From Alphaproteobacteria bacterium (GTDB lineage Bacteria; Pseudomonadota; Alphaproteobacteria; Ferrovibrionales; Ferrovibrionaceae), in the NCBI GenBank assembly GCA_026126165.1, contig JAHCJR010000013.1:1-51203 (forward strand): DNA of 51,203 nucleotides, given 5' to 3'. A model generated the notes under the pieces. That model searched no databases. It had not been told where the DNA came from and worked only from the letters and a program-made list of their open reading frames with translations. Positions 25,700-34,217 of the stretch are shown here, one piece after another. The position numbers were made by a program, and so were the translations under genes. Position 1 is the stretch's first letter. Each line of letters starts with the position of its first letter.

Positions 25700-26737
25700 T
25701 CAGTCGGCGAAGCGTACGCCCTTGCGCTGGCGGCGAAGCCGCGGGTCATGGGATTTGACCAGGACCGGCCCGCCCGACAGAAGCTCCCGGCAGCGTTCCA
25801 GCGTTTCCCGTTCCAGACGCTCCATCGCCTCTTCGGTGTAGAAGGCAAGGTGGGGCATCAGAATGACATTCTCCATGCCAAAGAGTGCGCTCAGTGGATG
25901 CCCCTGCAGGGCCAGCGGCTCCTTCGCGAAGACATCGAGCGCGGCGCCCCGGATGCGGCCTTCGCGCAGTGCCGCGAGCAGGGCCATCTCGTCGATCAGG
26001 GCCCCGCGCGAGACATTGATCAGGCAGGCATCGGGGCGCATCGCGGCGATCTCCGCCGCTCCTACGATCCCTCGGGTTTCCTCGTTCAGCACGCAATGCA
26101 GGGAGACGAAATGGCTGGCCGCCATCAGCGCGCGGAGATCCGTGCAGGGCTCGATGCCATGACGGCGCATCGTTTCCTCCGGCAGATGCGGATCGTAACC
26201 GATCACCCGCGCGCCGAAGCCCGCGCCGGCCATGCGCGCCATCGCGCGGCCGATCCGCCCGGCGCCGATCAGGCCGACCGTCTTTCCGGCGATGTCGTTG
26301 CCAAGCCAGCGCGAAACCGGCCAGAGCCAGCCTTCGCGGCGCATCGCCCGGTCCATGGGCAGAAGCCGGCGGGAGAGCGCGATCATCATGGCGAACGCCG
26401 CCTCGGCGACGGTCTGCTCGGCATATTCGGGGATATTGACCACCGGCACGGCGCCGTCTATCGCGGCGTCGATATCGATGGCGTCGATGCCGACGCCATA
26501 CTTGACGATTCCCTTGAGGCGCCCGGCCGCCTCGATGACGGCGCGGTCGATGGCGGTGTAGCACATCAGCAGCAGATCGGCCTCGCGCACCGCCTCGATC
26601 AGCTCGCCGCGCGACACGCCGTCTGGCAGCAGGACCAGTTCGGCGCCAGCCGCGCGGAAGTGGGCGTCGACGATCGGGCATTCCAGCTCGCGATCGGTAC
26701 GGACGATGCGCAGCCGCTCACCCATTGCCGACCGCAT
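25700..26737 (-). CDS. D-2-hydroxyacid dehydrogenase, NAD-binding (CtBP/PGDH type)
   Basis: This protein of up to 345 residues has the D-isomer 2-hydroxyacid dehydrogenase layout. The catalytic domain includes IVKYGVGIDAIDI, and the Rossmann motif GLIGAGRIGRAMA begins near 155. The catalytic set is Arg244 in NVSRGAL, Glu273 in DVFAKEP and His296 in LMPHLAF. The family reduces a 2-keto acid to a D-2-hydroxy acid with NAD(P)H, or the reverse. The longest start overlaps the aminotransferase-like gene by 20 bases; ATG 26725 gives a shorter eight-base overlap and is equally good. It probably processes an oxo-acid linked to that enzyme's product. The substrate is unassigned. Confidence 0.9.
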   Translation of the reverse strand: MRSAMGERLRIVRTDRELECPIVDAHFRAAGAELVLLPDGVSRGELIEAVREADLLLMCYTAIDRAVIEAAGRLKGIVKYGVGIDAIDIDAAIDGAVPVVNIPEYAEQTVAEAAFAMMIALSRRLLPMDRAMRREGWLWPVSRWLGNDIAGKTVGLIGAGRIGRAMARMAGAGFGARVIGYDPHLPEETMRRHGIEPCTDLRALMAASHFVSLHCVLNEETRGIVGAAEIAAMRPDACLINVSRGALIDEMALLAALREGRIRGAALDVFAKEPLALQGHPLSALFGMENVILMPHLAFYTEEAMERLERETLERCRELLSGGPVLVKSHDPRLRRQRKGVRFAD

Positions 26738-28118
26738 CGATCGCCTCGGCCAGGCTCGCGGCGATGACGTCGATGGCGAAGTCCATCTGCGCGCGGGTGG
26801 TGATGAGCGGGGGCGTGAGGGTCAGGGTGTTGCCGAACGTGGTCTTGAAAGACAGGCCCCGATCGAGCGCACGGTAGAGAACCTCCTCCGCCAGGTCGTT
26901 CGCCGGTTCCTTTGAGCCGCGCTCGCGCACCAGTTCGACGCCGATCAGGAAGCCGCGCCCGCGCACATCGCCGATGACCGGAAAGCGCGCTTTCAGATCT
27001 TCAAGGCGGGCAAGCGCATGGGCACCGACCAGGGCGGCATTCTCCACCAGTCCCTCTTCCTCGATGATCTGGATGGTGGTGAGGCCGGCGCGCGCCGAGA
27101 CCGGGTTCTTCTCGTGCGTATAATGGCCGAAAGCATAGTCGCCCGCGACGTCGAGTTCGGGACGCGCCAGCACGGCGGCGAGCGGCAGGATGCCGCCGCC
27201 CAATGCCTTGCCCATGACAAGAATGTCGGGAACGACGCCGTCATGATCGCAAGCGAACATGCGGCCGGTCTTGCCGAGGCCGGTCGGAATCTCGTCGAAG
27301 ATCAGCAGCGCGCCATGCGCATCGCAGGCCGCGCGCACTTCGGCCCAGAAGCCGGGCGGCGGAATATAGGGAACGGCGCGCGCCGGCTCGGCAATCACCG
27401 CCGCCACATCCCCTTCCTTCTCGAGCACGTAGCGCACGAAACTGGCGCAGGTCATGCGGCAGAGATCGAGCAGCGGCTGGCCGTCCTTCTCCGGATAGCC
27501 ATAGGGGCAGCGATAGCAGGCAAAAGGCGCGACGTGTTCCGCGCCGGAGAGCAGCGGCCCGATGACATGCGATCGGAAGAGCTGTTCGCCGCCGACCGAG
27601 GCGGCACCAAACCCGGCGCCATGGAAGGAGTCCCAGAACGATATGGTCTTGTGCCGTCCGGTCGCGGCGCGCGCGATCTTGAGCGCCACCTCGATCGCGT
27701 CCGATCCGCCGGTGGTGAACAGGACCTTGGAGAGATCGCCGGGCGATATCTCAGCGAGCTTGGCCGCCAGCGCTGTCGCCGGCGCGCAGGCGAAGCGGCG
27801 CGGCGCGAAAGGCAACTCGTCCATCTGCCGTGCAATGGCCTCCTTGAGGCGCGGATGGCCGTAGCCGATATGGTGGACGTTGTTGCCGTGGAAATCGAGA
27901 TAGCGGCGCCCCTCCGCATCCTCGATATAGGCACCTTCCGCCCGCGTCACCACCGAAAGGCATGGCGTCGAGACCGATTGACGGAGGAAATGGTGCTGGT
28001 CTTCCGCCAGGGCACGGCGCGAGGCATCACCCAGGTTACGCTCCGCCCAGGCGCGCCGCCGCGCCGAGGTATTGATCTCGCCCTCCGACTGGGCGGGTCC
28101 CGCCGCGACGCCCTTCAT
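26718..28118 (-). CDS. Class III aminotransferase-fold PLP enzyme, PbfA-like
   Basis: This 466-residue fold-type I PLP enzyme has a phosphate-binding SD-AIEVALK region, DSFHGA, LLIFDEIPTGLG (Asp275) and the PLP lysine K304 in VMGKALGGG. The N-terminal part (INTSARR, STPCLSV, YLDFHGNNVHHIGYG, DELPFAPRR) and a four-cysteine patch (C201, C204, C220, C224) resemble (R)-1-hydroxy-2-aminoethylphosphonate ammonia-lyase PbfA, which forms phosphonoacetaldehyde in aminophosphonate breakdown. A general aminotransferase is the alternative. The adjacent LysR regulator resembles those linked to aminoethylphosphonate use, which supports the first reading. No phosphonatase is in the window, so the phosphonate role is tentative. 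Confidence 0.85.
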   Translation of the reverse strand: MKGVAAGPAQSEGEINTSARRRAWAERNLGDASRRALAEDQHHFLRQSVSTPCLSVVTRAEGAYIEDAEGRRYLDFHGNNVHHIGYGHPRLKEAIARQMDELPFAPRRFACAPATALAAKLAEISPGDLSKVLFTTGGSDAIEVALKIARAATGRHKTISFWDSFHGAGFGAASVGGEQLFRSHVIGPLLSGAEHVAPFACYRCPYGYPEKDGQPLLDLCRMTCASFVRYVLEKEGDVAAVIAEPARAVPYIPPPGFWAEVRAACDAHGALLIFDEIPTGLGKTGRMFACDHDGVVPDILVMGKALGGGILPLAAVLARPELDVAGDYAFGHYTHEKNPVSARAGLTTIQIIEEEGLVENAALVGAHALARLEDLKARFPVIGDVRGRGFLIGVELVRERGSKEPANDLAEEVLYRALDRGLSFKTTFGNTLTLTPPLITTRAQMDFAIDVIAASLAEAIDAVGNG

Positions 28119-28204
28119 GCCTTGCCCCCGGTTTCTGTTTGCGTGCGCGGATCGTAGAGGAGCGGCATGGTCCGGGGCAACGGGAAGGCGGGCCCGGCGC
28201 GCGC

Positions 28205-29107
28205 TCAGCCCGTTATCGCGCCGGCATCGAGCACCGTCCCGGCCCGGTGGATGGTCTTGGCCATGTCCATCATTGCGCGCACGACGCGCCGGTTACGCTC
28301 GCTCCCGAGGCAGGCGACGTGATCGAAGCTGCGCATGGCCGGATCGCGGATGTCGAGCGCTCGGAAGCGCCCGTCGCCCATGGCTTCGACTTTCCAGACC
28401 ACGCCGAATCCCAGGCCGGCCGCCACGGCGCCCAGAACCGCTTCCCGGCTGCCGAGTTCCAGCACCACCCGCGGCCGCGCGCCGGCGCGGCGCAGCGCGG
28501 CTTCCAGCGCGCGTTGGGTGTTCGAGCCTTCCTCGCGCATCAGCATGGGCTGCCCGTCGAGATCGGCGATGCGCACGGACTTGCGCCGTGCCCAGGGGTG
28601 GCGGAGCGGCACGATCAGCACCGGCGTGTGACGCCAGAGCGGCACGCGGACGAAGGTTTTGTCCTCCTCGGTCACCGGCAGTATTCCCACATCCACCCGC
28701 CGTTCCAGAAGCTGCTGGCGCACATAGGCGGTATTGCCCAAGGTCACCATCAGCCGCACTTCGGGAAAGCGCCGGCGGAACTGCGCGAACATCCCCATGA
28801 CGATATGCGGCCCGTCGGCGGCGACGCGGAGATGGCCGCGCCTGAGTTCGCGCGATGCGGCAAGCAGCTCCTGCGCCTCCTCTTCGAGCGCAAAGAGCCG
28901 CCGCGTGACATCGAACAGCGCGGCGCCCGCCTCGGTCAGCGACACGCCGCGCCCGGCGCGGTCGAGCAGCTTTACGCCATAGGCCTCCTCCAGCGCCTTT
29001 ACCTGAATGGTGAGCGCGGGTTGCGTCACGCCGAGCTGCTGGGCGGCGCGGGTGAAGCTTCCTTCCCGCGCAACCATGTCGAAGGCACGAAGCTGCGTGA
29101 AATTCAT
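28205..29107 (-). CDS. LysR-family regulator, aminoethylphosphonate-catabolism-associated type
   Basis: This 300-residue LysR regulator has an N-terminal winged helix at 1-60 (QLRAFDMVAREGSFTRAA, then VTQPALTIQVKALEE). The effector domain has LLAASRELRRGHLRVAADGPH, GNTAYVRQQLLERR and ELGSREAVLGAVAAGLG. The latter motifs resemble LysR proteins found beside 2-aminoethylphosphonate genes. It lies 86 bases upstream of the PbfA-like gene on the same strand, and is divergent from the M20/Dpp operon. A T-N11-A inverted repeat at 29154-29168 lies between them, so it may regulate both directions. The regulator class is certain; the effector is inferred. Confidence 0.92.
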   Translation of the reverse strand: MNFTQLRAFDMVAREGSFTRAAQQLGVTQPALTIQVKALEEAYGVKLLDRAGRGVSLTEAGAALFDVTRRLFALEEEAQELLAASRELRRGHLRVAADGPHIVMGMFAQFRRRFPEVRLMVTLGNTAYVRQQLLERRVDVGILPVTEEDKTFVRVPLWRHTPVLIVPLRHPWARRKSVRIADLDGQPMLMREEGSNTQRALEAALRRAGARPRVVLELGSREAVLGAVAAGLGFGVVWKVEAMGDGRFRALDIRDPAMRSFDHVACLGSERNRRVVRAMMDMAKTIHRAGTVLDAGAITG

Positions 29108-29153
29108 GTCCCCTCCGTCCCCGGCGCCACGCGGCGTCTCCGGCAGACTATAA

Positions 29154-29168
29154 ATTCTGCAACAGAAT
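29154..29168. promoter_or_regulatory. Probable LysR binding site (ATTCTG-CAA-CAGAAT)
   Basis: A perfect six-base inverted repeat with a three-base spacer contains the LysR consensus T-N11-A (T29155, A29167). Its centre lies about 62 bases upstream of the transcription start predicted from the adjacent promoter hexamers, the classic recognition-site position for LysR activation, and 47 bases from the LysR start codon. Confidence 0.6.
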
Positions 29169-29186
29169 ATGCCGATAAATATTAAT

Positions 29187-29216
29187 TTGCCTCGATCCGA
29201 CGCGCGGCCCTATCGT
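29187..29216 (+). promoter_or_regulatory. Possible promoter of the M20-Dpp operon
   Basis: TTGCCT at 29187-29192 and TATCGT at 29211-29216 are 18 bases apart, downstream of the LysR-type repeat. Both are imperfect hexamers, as expected for an activator-dependent promoter. Assigned by eye. Confidence 0.35.
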
Positions 29217-29269
29217 GGCCGCACCGGTTCCGCCGGCAGCGGCGGACGGCGATCAGGGGGCTGACCGCT

Positions 29270-30652
29270 ATGCTGCAACGCACGCCGCGCGAGGAGGCGC
29301 TGGCGCTCGCCGCCCGGGGACGGGAGGAGAGCGTCGCGGCGCTCGCCAGCCTGGTGCGCGTGCCGAGCCTCACCGGCGAGGAAGGCCGGGCGCAGACGGA
29401 AATCGCCGGCCATCTGAAGGCGCTTGGCGCCGAGACCGTGATCGCCGAGCCGGACGTGGCGAGGCTGTTCGAACGCTTCCCGCAGGTTGCGCAGTATCCG
29501 ACACATTGGCAGCACGACCTGATTCTTCCCTACGCGGAACTGCCGAGCTACGAGGCGTTGCGGGCCAGCGGACTGGAGAAGGTTCTCAACTACCGCGACC
29601 GGCCGAACGTCGTCGGCATCTTCCGCGGCAGCGGTGGCGGCCGATCGCTCATTCTCAATGGCCACATTGACACGGTGACGATCGAGCCCGCGGGCGAATG
29701 GACGCACGACCCCTTCGGCGCCGAGATCGTCGACGGACTGATGTATGGCCGCGGCACCTCGGACATGAAGGGTGGCCTGATGGCGGCGCTGATGGCGATG
29801 AGCTATCTGCGACGCGCCGGAGCAAGGCTGCGCGGCGACGTCATCTTCCAGAGCGTCGTCAACGAGGAGCACGCGGGCAACGGGACGCTCGATCTGGTGC
29901 GGCGTGGGTTCCGTGCCGACGCGGCGATCGTGCTGGAGCCGACCAACAACACGGTCTCCGTCAGTCACCCGGGCGGCCTCTACTGGCAGGTGCGCGTTCC
30001 GGGCCGTGCCCGTTCTCCGGGCGCGCGCTGGATCGATGGCCGCCAGGACGGCGTCAGCGCCATCGAGAAGCTCCCGTTGGTGATCGGGGCGCTGGTCGAC
30101 CTTGAACGCCGCTATAACGAGGCGGCGGGCGATGATCCGATGGAAGCCGGCCGCTCGCCCTTCTCGCTGGTCATGGGCAAGATCGTCGGCGGCCACTATG
30201 AAACGGTCACGGCGGGTGAGGTGACGTTGCGCGGCGGTGCGTACTTCGCGCCGATGGTGGGCGATGTCGTCGACGTGATGAAGGATTTCCGCCAGGCGCT
30301 GCGCAAGGCGAACGCCGCCGATCCGTTCCTGAACGAGAATCCGGCGCGACTTGAGTTTCTGCATCATGACGACAGCACGCGTCAGAGCCCGCAGATACCG
30401 CACGCCATGCATATGTGCGAGGTGCTGCAGGCGCGCGGCGGCCACGGTGGCGTGCGGCCCGGCCCGTTCTGCTGCGACCTCCGCCACCTGGTGAACCAGG
30501 GCGGCATCCCGTCCATCATCTTCGGTCCGGGCACGATCGCGCAGGCACACAAGCCCGACGAACATATCGACCTTCGCGAGTATCTCGACTGCATCGAGCA
30601 TCTGATCGATTTCATCTGGGCCTGGTGCAACCAGGACGCGGAAGGGAGCTGA
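29270..30652 (+). CDS. M20-family metallohydrolase (ArgE/DapE-like)
   Basis: This 460-residue protein has M20 zinc motifs LILNGHIDTV, YGRGTSDMKGG and VVNEEHAGNGTLD, and a C-terminal IAQAHKPDEHIDLREY histidine. M20 enzymes cleave amide bonds of small peptides or acylated amino acids. The lid domain normally has a GxxHAG-type histidine; here the stretch reads VPGRARSPGARW with no histidine, which is unusual. An insertion-like region rich in charged residues precedes GGIPSIIFGPG. It begins an operon with a Dpp-type importer, so it probably acts on imported peptides or N-acyl compounds. ATG 29270 has a clear GGGGG ribosome site. Confidence 0.87.
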   Translation: MLQRTPREEALALAARGREESVAALASLVRVPSLTGEEGRAQTEIAGHLKALGAETVIAEPDVARLFERFPQVAQYPTHWQHDLILPYAELPSYEALRASGLEKVLNYRDRPNVVGIFRGSGGGRSLILNGHIDTVTIEPAGEWTHDPFGAEIVDGLMYGRGTSDMKGGLMAALMAMSYLRRAGARLRGDVIFQSVVNEEHAGNGTLDLVRRGFRADAAIVLEPTNNTVSVSHPGGLYWQVRVPGRARSPGARWIDGRQDGVSAIEKLPLVIGALVDLERRYNEAAGDDPMEAGRSPFSLVMGKIVGGHYETVTAGEVTLRGGAYFAPMVGDVVDVMKDFRQALRKANAADPFLNENPARLEFLHHDDSTRQSPQIPHAMHMCEVLQARGGHGGVRPGPFCCDLRHLVNQGGIPSIIFGPGTIAQAHKPDEHIDLREYLDCIEHLIDFIWAWCNQDAEGS

Positions 30653-30719
30653 CAAGGCGCCGGTCGTGCCGGCGCACAACGCAATTGCGAGCAACCGACG
30701 GGCATAAGGAGGCAGACAC

Positions 30720-32321
30720 ATGCGAAGCACGGGAATCCTCAGTCTCGCCATGGCGGCGCTACTGGCGGGCGTGACGGCGGGCAATGCCCTGGCGCAGCCC
30801 AAGAAGGGCGGGACGCTCACCTATACCTACCATCCGGAACCCACGGCACTTTCGACCATCGCCACCACGGCGGTGCCGGTGGCGCTGATCTCGACCAAGA
30901 TCTATGAAAGCCTGCTCGAGTATGAGGGGGCCGGCCTGACGCCCAAACCGGGCCTCGCCGAATCCTGGACGGTGTCGCCGGACAGCCTGACCTATACCTT
31001 CAAGCTGCGCGCCGGGGTGAAGTGGCATGACGGCAAGCCCTTCACCAGCGAGGACGTGAAGTTCAGCATCGAGCAGATCGCGCTGAACTACCATTCCCGC
31101 GGCAGGACCTATTTCGGCAATGTCGCAGCGATCGAGACCCCCGACGCGCAAACGGTGGTGCTCCGGCTGAAAGCACCAATTCCCTACCTGCTCAGGGCCT
31201 TCCAGCCAAGCGAAACGCCGATGATGCCGAAGCATGCCTTCTCCGAGCAGGAGATCGCCGAGAAGAAGGTCCGCCAGGCGCGCATCATGCAGGAGCCGGT
31301 CGGCACCGGCCCCTTCAAGCTCAAGGAGTGGCGCAAGGGCAGCCACATCATCCTCGAACGCAATGCGGACTACTGGAAGCCGGGCAAGCCCTATCTCGAC
31401 CAGGTGGTCCTGCGCGTGATGCCCGACGGCGCCGCGCGCGCCATCGCGGTGGAGAAGGGCGAGGTCGATCTGGCGCCGACTTCCGCCTTGCCGCCGGCCG
31501 AAATGCAGCGGCTGAGCAAGTTGCCGCATCTCGTCGCCTCGGAAGAAGGCAGCGAGGGACTTGGTCCCATCATGTGGCTCGAGGTCAACCTTCGCGACAA
31601 GCCGCTTTCCGACGTGAAGGTGCGCCAGGCGATCAGCATGGCGATCGACCGCGACAAGCTGGTGGATGTCATCTGGTATGGCAACGGCAAGCCGGCGCGC
31701 GGACCCATCGTCAGCGGCAACCCCAACCATTTCGACGCCAGTCTGCCGAAGTTCGAGTACAACCCGCAGAAGGCCGCGCAGATGCTGGACGAAGCCGGCT
31801 ATCCGCGCGGCGCCGGCGGAGTGCGCTTCAAGCTGACGCAGAATTTCCTGCCCTATGGCGAGGAATGGGTGCGCCAGGCCGAATATATCCGCCAGGAACT
31901 TGGCAAGATCGGCATCCAGGTGGAAACCCAGAGCCTCGACATGGGCGGCTGGCTCAAGCGCATCTATACGGACTGGGACTATCACTTCACCAGTAACTTC
32001 ACGCACAACTACTCCGACCCCACCATCGGCGTGCAGCGCGCCTTCATCTCGAGCAACATCCGCAAGGGTGCGTCCTTCAGCAACTCGATGGACTACAGGA
32101 ACCCGCGACTGGACGAACTTCTGCTGAAGGCGGCCGGCATGCAGGACGGGCCGGAGCGCAAGAAGGTCTGGAACGAGGTGCAGGCGATCTTGCGCAACGA
32201 CCTGCCCGTCATCTTCCTGATCGAGATCGGCTATACCCATATCTGGAACAAGCGCGTCCAGGGCCTGATCACCAACGGCATCTCGATGTACACAAACTGG
32301 GACTCGGTGTGGATCCAGTAA
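30720..32321 (+). CDS. ABC transporter substrate-binding protein, family 5 (peptide/nickel/opine type)
   Basis: This 533-residue exported protein has a Sec signal (GILSLAMAALLAGVTAGNALA) and probable cleavage before QPKKGG. The family 5 pattern includes YESLLEY, GLAESWTVSPDSLTYTFKLR, GVKWHDGKPFTSEDVKFS, GTGPFKLKEW, NADYWKPGKPY, VRQAISMAIDRDKLVD and YGEEWVRQAEYI. Such receptors bind oligopeptides, opines, glycosides or metal chelates. An excellent AAGGAGG site lies at 30706-30712. It follows the M20 gene by 67 bases, and the permease and ATPase genes follow. The specific ligand is not evident. Confidence 0.95.
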   Translation: MRSTGILSLAMAALLAGVTAGNALAQPKKGGTLTYTYHPEPTALSTIATTAVPVALISTKIYESLLEYEGAGLTPKPGLAESWTVSPDSLTYTFKLRAGVKWHDGKPFTSEDVKFSIEQIALNYHSRGRTYFGNVAAIETPDAQTVVLRLKAPIPYLLRAFQPSETPMMPKHAFSEQEIAEKKVRQARIMQEPVGTGPFKLKEWRKGSHIILERNADYWKPGKPYLDQVVLRVMPDGAARAIAVEKGEVDLAPTSALPPAEMQRLSKLPHLVASEEGSEGLGPIMWLEVNLRDKPLSDVKVRQAISMAIDRDKLVDVIWYGNGKPARGPIVSGNPNHFDASLPKFEYNPQKAAQMLDEAGYPRGAGGVRFKLTQNFLPYGEEWVRQAEYIRQELGKIGIQVETQSLDMGGWLKRIYTDWDYHFTSNFTHNYSDPTIGVQRAFISSNIRKGASFSNSMDYRNPRLDELLLKAAGMQDGPERKKVWNEVQAILRNDLPVIFLIEIGYTHIWNKRVQGLITNGISMYTNWDSVWIQ

Positions 32322-32403
32322 GCGTTCGCGAGCGCGTGGCGCCCCGCCGTCCGGAGATAATCCGGCCGGTGGGCCGCCGGCGCCTCGGGGTGGCGGCCGC
32401 ATC

Positions 32404-33384
32404 ATGAAGAAGGCCACGTTTCAGTTCGTGTTGCGCAGGCTGTTGCAGGTGGTCCCGGTGGTCCTGGCCATCGCCGCTTTCAATTTCCTCCTTCTGCGCA
32501 TGGCGCCCGGCGATGCCGCCGACATCCTGGCCGGGCAGATGGGCCATGCGACGGTGGAGTTCACCGAACAGCTTCGCCGCGAGTTCGGTCTCGACCGCCC
32601 GCTCTACCAGCAGTTCTTCATCTACATGGGAAAGCTGCTCACCCTCGATCTCGGCATGTCGCACCTGCAGCAGACGCCGGTCGTCGACCTGATCGTCGAC
32701 CGGCTGCCGGCAACGCTGATCCTGATGGTGAGTGCCATCCTGCTCGCCGTCATCGTCGGCATCTGCATCGGTATCGCCGCGGCGCGCCGGCAGGGGCGGC
32801 TGGCCGACAACCTGATCTCGGTCGCGGCGCTGCTGGTCTATGCCACGCCCGCCTTCTGGCTCGGGCTGATGCTGATCGTGCTCTTTTCCATCAAGCTCGA
32901 CATCCTTCCCTCCGGCGGCATGATGCAGATCGGCGCCGGGCATGAAGGACTGGCGCATGTTCTGGACGTCACCTGGCATCTGATCCTGCCCGCAACCACG
33001 CTCGGCCTCTTCTACGTCGCCATCTACACCCGGCTGATGCGCGCCTCGATGCTGGAAGTCTACGGCCTCGACTTCATCGTCACCGCTCGCGCCAAGGGCC
33101 TCTCGGAAGGCGTCATTGCCTGGACCCACGCCATGCGCAATGCCCTTCTGCCGGTAGTGACCCTCGCTGGTGTTCAGATCGGGCACCTCCTGGGGGGATC
33201 GGTGCTGGTGGAAACCGTGTTCGGCTGGCCGGGCCTCGGCCGGCTGGTATTCGACGCGCTCTTGCAGCGCGACCTCAACCTGCTGCTTGGCATCCTCTTC
33301 ATCTCCTCCGTCGTGGTCGTGATCGCCAACCTTGTGGTCGACCTCGTCTATGGCCTGCTCGATCCGAGGATCGTGCACAGATGA
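32404..33384 (+). CDS. ABC transporter permease, DppB type
   Basis: This 326-residue inner-membrane permease has an N-terminal helix (LLQVVPVVLAIAAFNFLLLRM) followed by PGDAADILAG, QLRREFGLDRPLYQQF, and about six membrane segments in all. The EAA-type loop reads VTARAKGLSEGVIAWTHAMRNALLPV, then the family motif GGSVLVETVFGWPGLGRL. It pairs with the DppC-type protein, with which it overlaps by four bases (ATGA). An 82-base G+C-rich gap with possible stems separates it from the receptor gene, a common place for lowering permease expression. Confidence 0.95.
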   Translation: MKKATFQFVLRRLLQVVPVVLAIAAFNFLLLRMAPGDAADILAGQMGHATVEFTEQLRREFGLDRPLYQQFFIYMGKLLTLDLGMSHLQQTPVVDLIVDRLPATLILMVSAILLAVIVGICIGIAAARRQGRLADNLISVAALLVYATPAFWLGLMLIVLFSIKLDILPSGGMMQIGAGHEGLAHVLDVTWHLILPATTLGLFYVAIYTRLMRASMLEVYGLDFIVTARAKGLSEGVIAWTHAMRNALLPVVTLAGVQIGHLLGGSVLVETVFGWPGLGRLVFDALLQRDLNLLLGILFISSVVVVIANLVVDLVYGLLDPRIVHR

Positions 33385-34217
33385 GACGACTGGCGACCTT
33401 CTGGCTTCGCTACCGCCGGAACCGGGGCGCGGTTGCCGGTGCGCTGGCGCTCGCCGTCATTCTCGCGCTGGCGCTTCTCGGGCCAATCCTCTACCCGACC
33501 GATCCGTTCGACATGGTGGGGCGGCCCTTCTCGCTGCCCTTCGACCGTTTTCCGCTGGGCACAGACGTGGCCGGCCGCGACATCCTTGCCGGCATTCTCA
33601 ACGGCGGACGCGTATCCCTGTTGATCGGCGTCCTGGCGAGCCTCTCCGCCACCATCATCGGCGTTGCCCTGGGCGCGGTCGCCGGATACTACGGCGGGCG
33701 CATCGACGATCTCCTGATGCGCACCACCGAGTTCTTTCTCTGCATCCCCTCCTTCGTGCTTGCGGTGGTGCTGGTCGCGATCTTCCAGCCGAGCGTCGTC
33801 ACCGTGACCGTTGCCATCGCCGTCGTCTCCTGGCCGTCAGTGGCGCGTCTGGCGCGCGGCGAGTTCATCGCCCATCGCGACCGCGAGTATGTGCAGGGCT
33901 GCCGCGCCATCGGCATGCCGGACTGGGAGATCATCCTGCTGCAGATCATGCCGAACGCGCTGCCGCCCATCATCGTCGTCTCCTCGCTGATGGTGGCGAC
34001 GGCGATCCTCACGGAATCGGGCCTCTCCTTCCTCGGCCTCGGTGATCCGAACCTGGTCTCCTGGGGCTATATGATCGGCGTGGCGCGCACGGTGCTGCGT
34101 ACCGCCTGGTGGATGGCGGCGATCCCGGGGGTAATGATCCTGCTCACGGTGCTCGCCATCAACCTCGTAGGCGAGGGGCTGAACGATGCGCTCAATCCGA
34201 GGCTCCGGAAACGATGA
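33381..34217 (+). CDS. ABC transporter permease, DppC type
   Basis: This 278-residue permease has a first helix GALALAVILALALLGPIL, then PLGTDVAGRDILAGILNGGRVSL, which is highly typical of DppC/OppC. Next come GAVAGYYGGRIDDLLMR and the EAA loop REYVQGCRAIGMPDWEIILLQIMPNA. About six membrane segments are visible. It overlaps both neighbours by four bases, so the permease and ATPase genes are translationally coupled. It completes the transmembrane part of the importer. Confidence 0.95.
   Translation: MRRLATFWLRYRRNRGAVAGALALAVILALALLGPILYPTDPFDMVGRPFSLPFDRFPLGTDVAGRDILAGILNGGRVSLLIGVLASLSATIIGVALGAVAGYYGGRIDDLLMRTTEFFLCIPSFVLAVVLVAIFQPSVVTVTVAIAVVSWPSVARLARGEFIAHRDREYVQGCRAIGMPDWEIILLQIMPNALPPIIVVSSLMVATAILTESGLSFLGLGDPNLVSWGYMIGVARTVLRTAWWMAAIPGVMILLTVLAINLVGEGLNDALNPRLRKR

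Larger units (their letters stand above)
29108..29269. promoter_or_regulatory. Divergent LysR / M20-Dpp regulatory region
   Basis: This 162-base gap has no gene. Its right half is A+T-rich, with a perfect inverted repeat and a promoter-like pair described separately. AGGGGG at 29255-29260 is the ribosome site of the M20 gene. Confidence 0.55.

Noticed and set aside
32322-32403. Strong terminator between the family 5 receptor and its permease
   Set aside because: The gap is G+C-rich and could form several weak stems, but I found no single convincing hairpin, so I did not list one.
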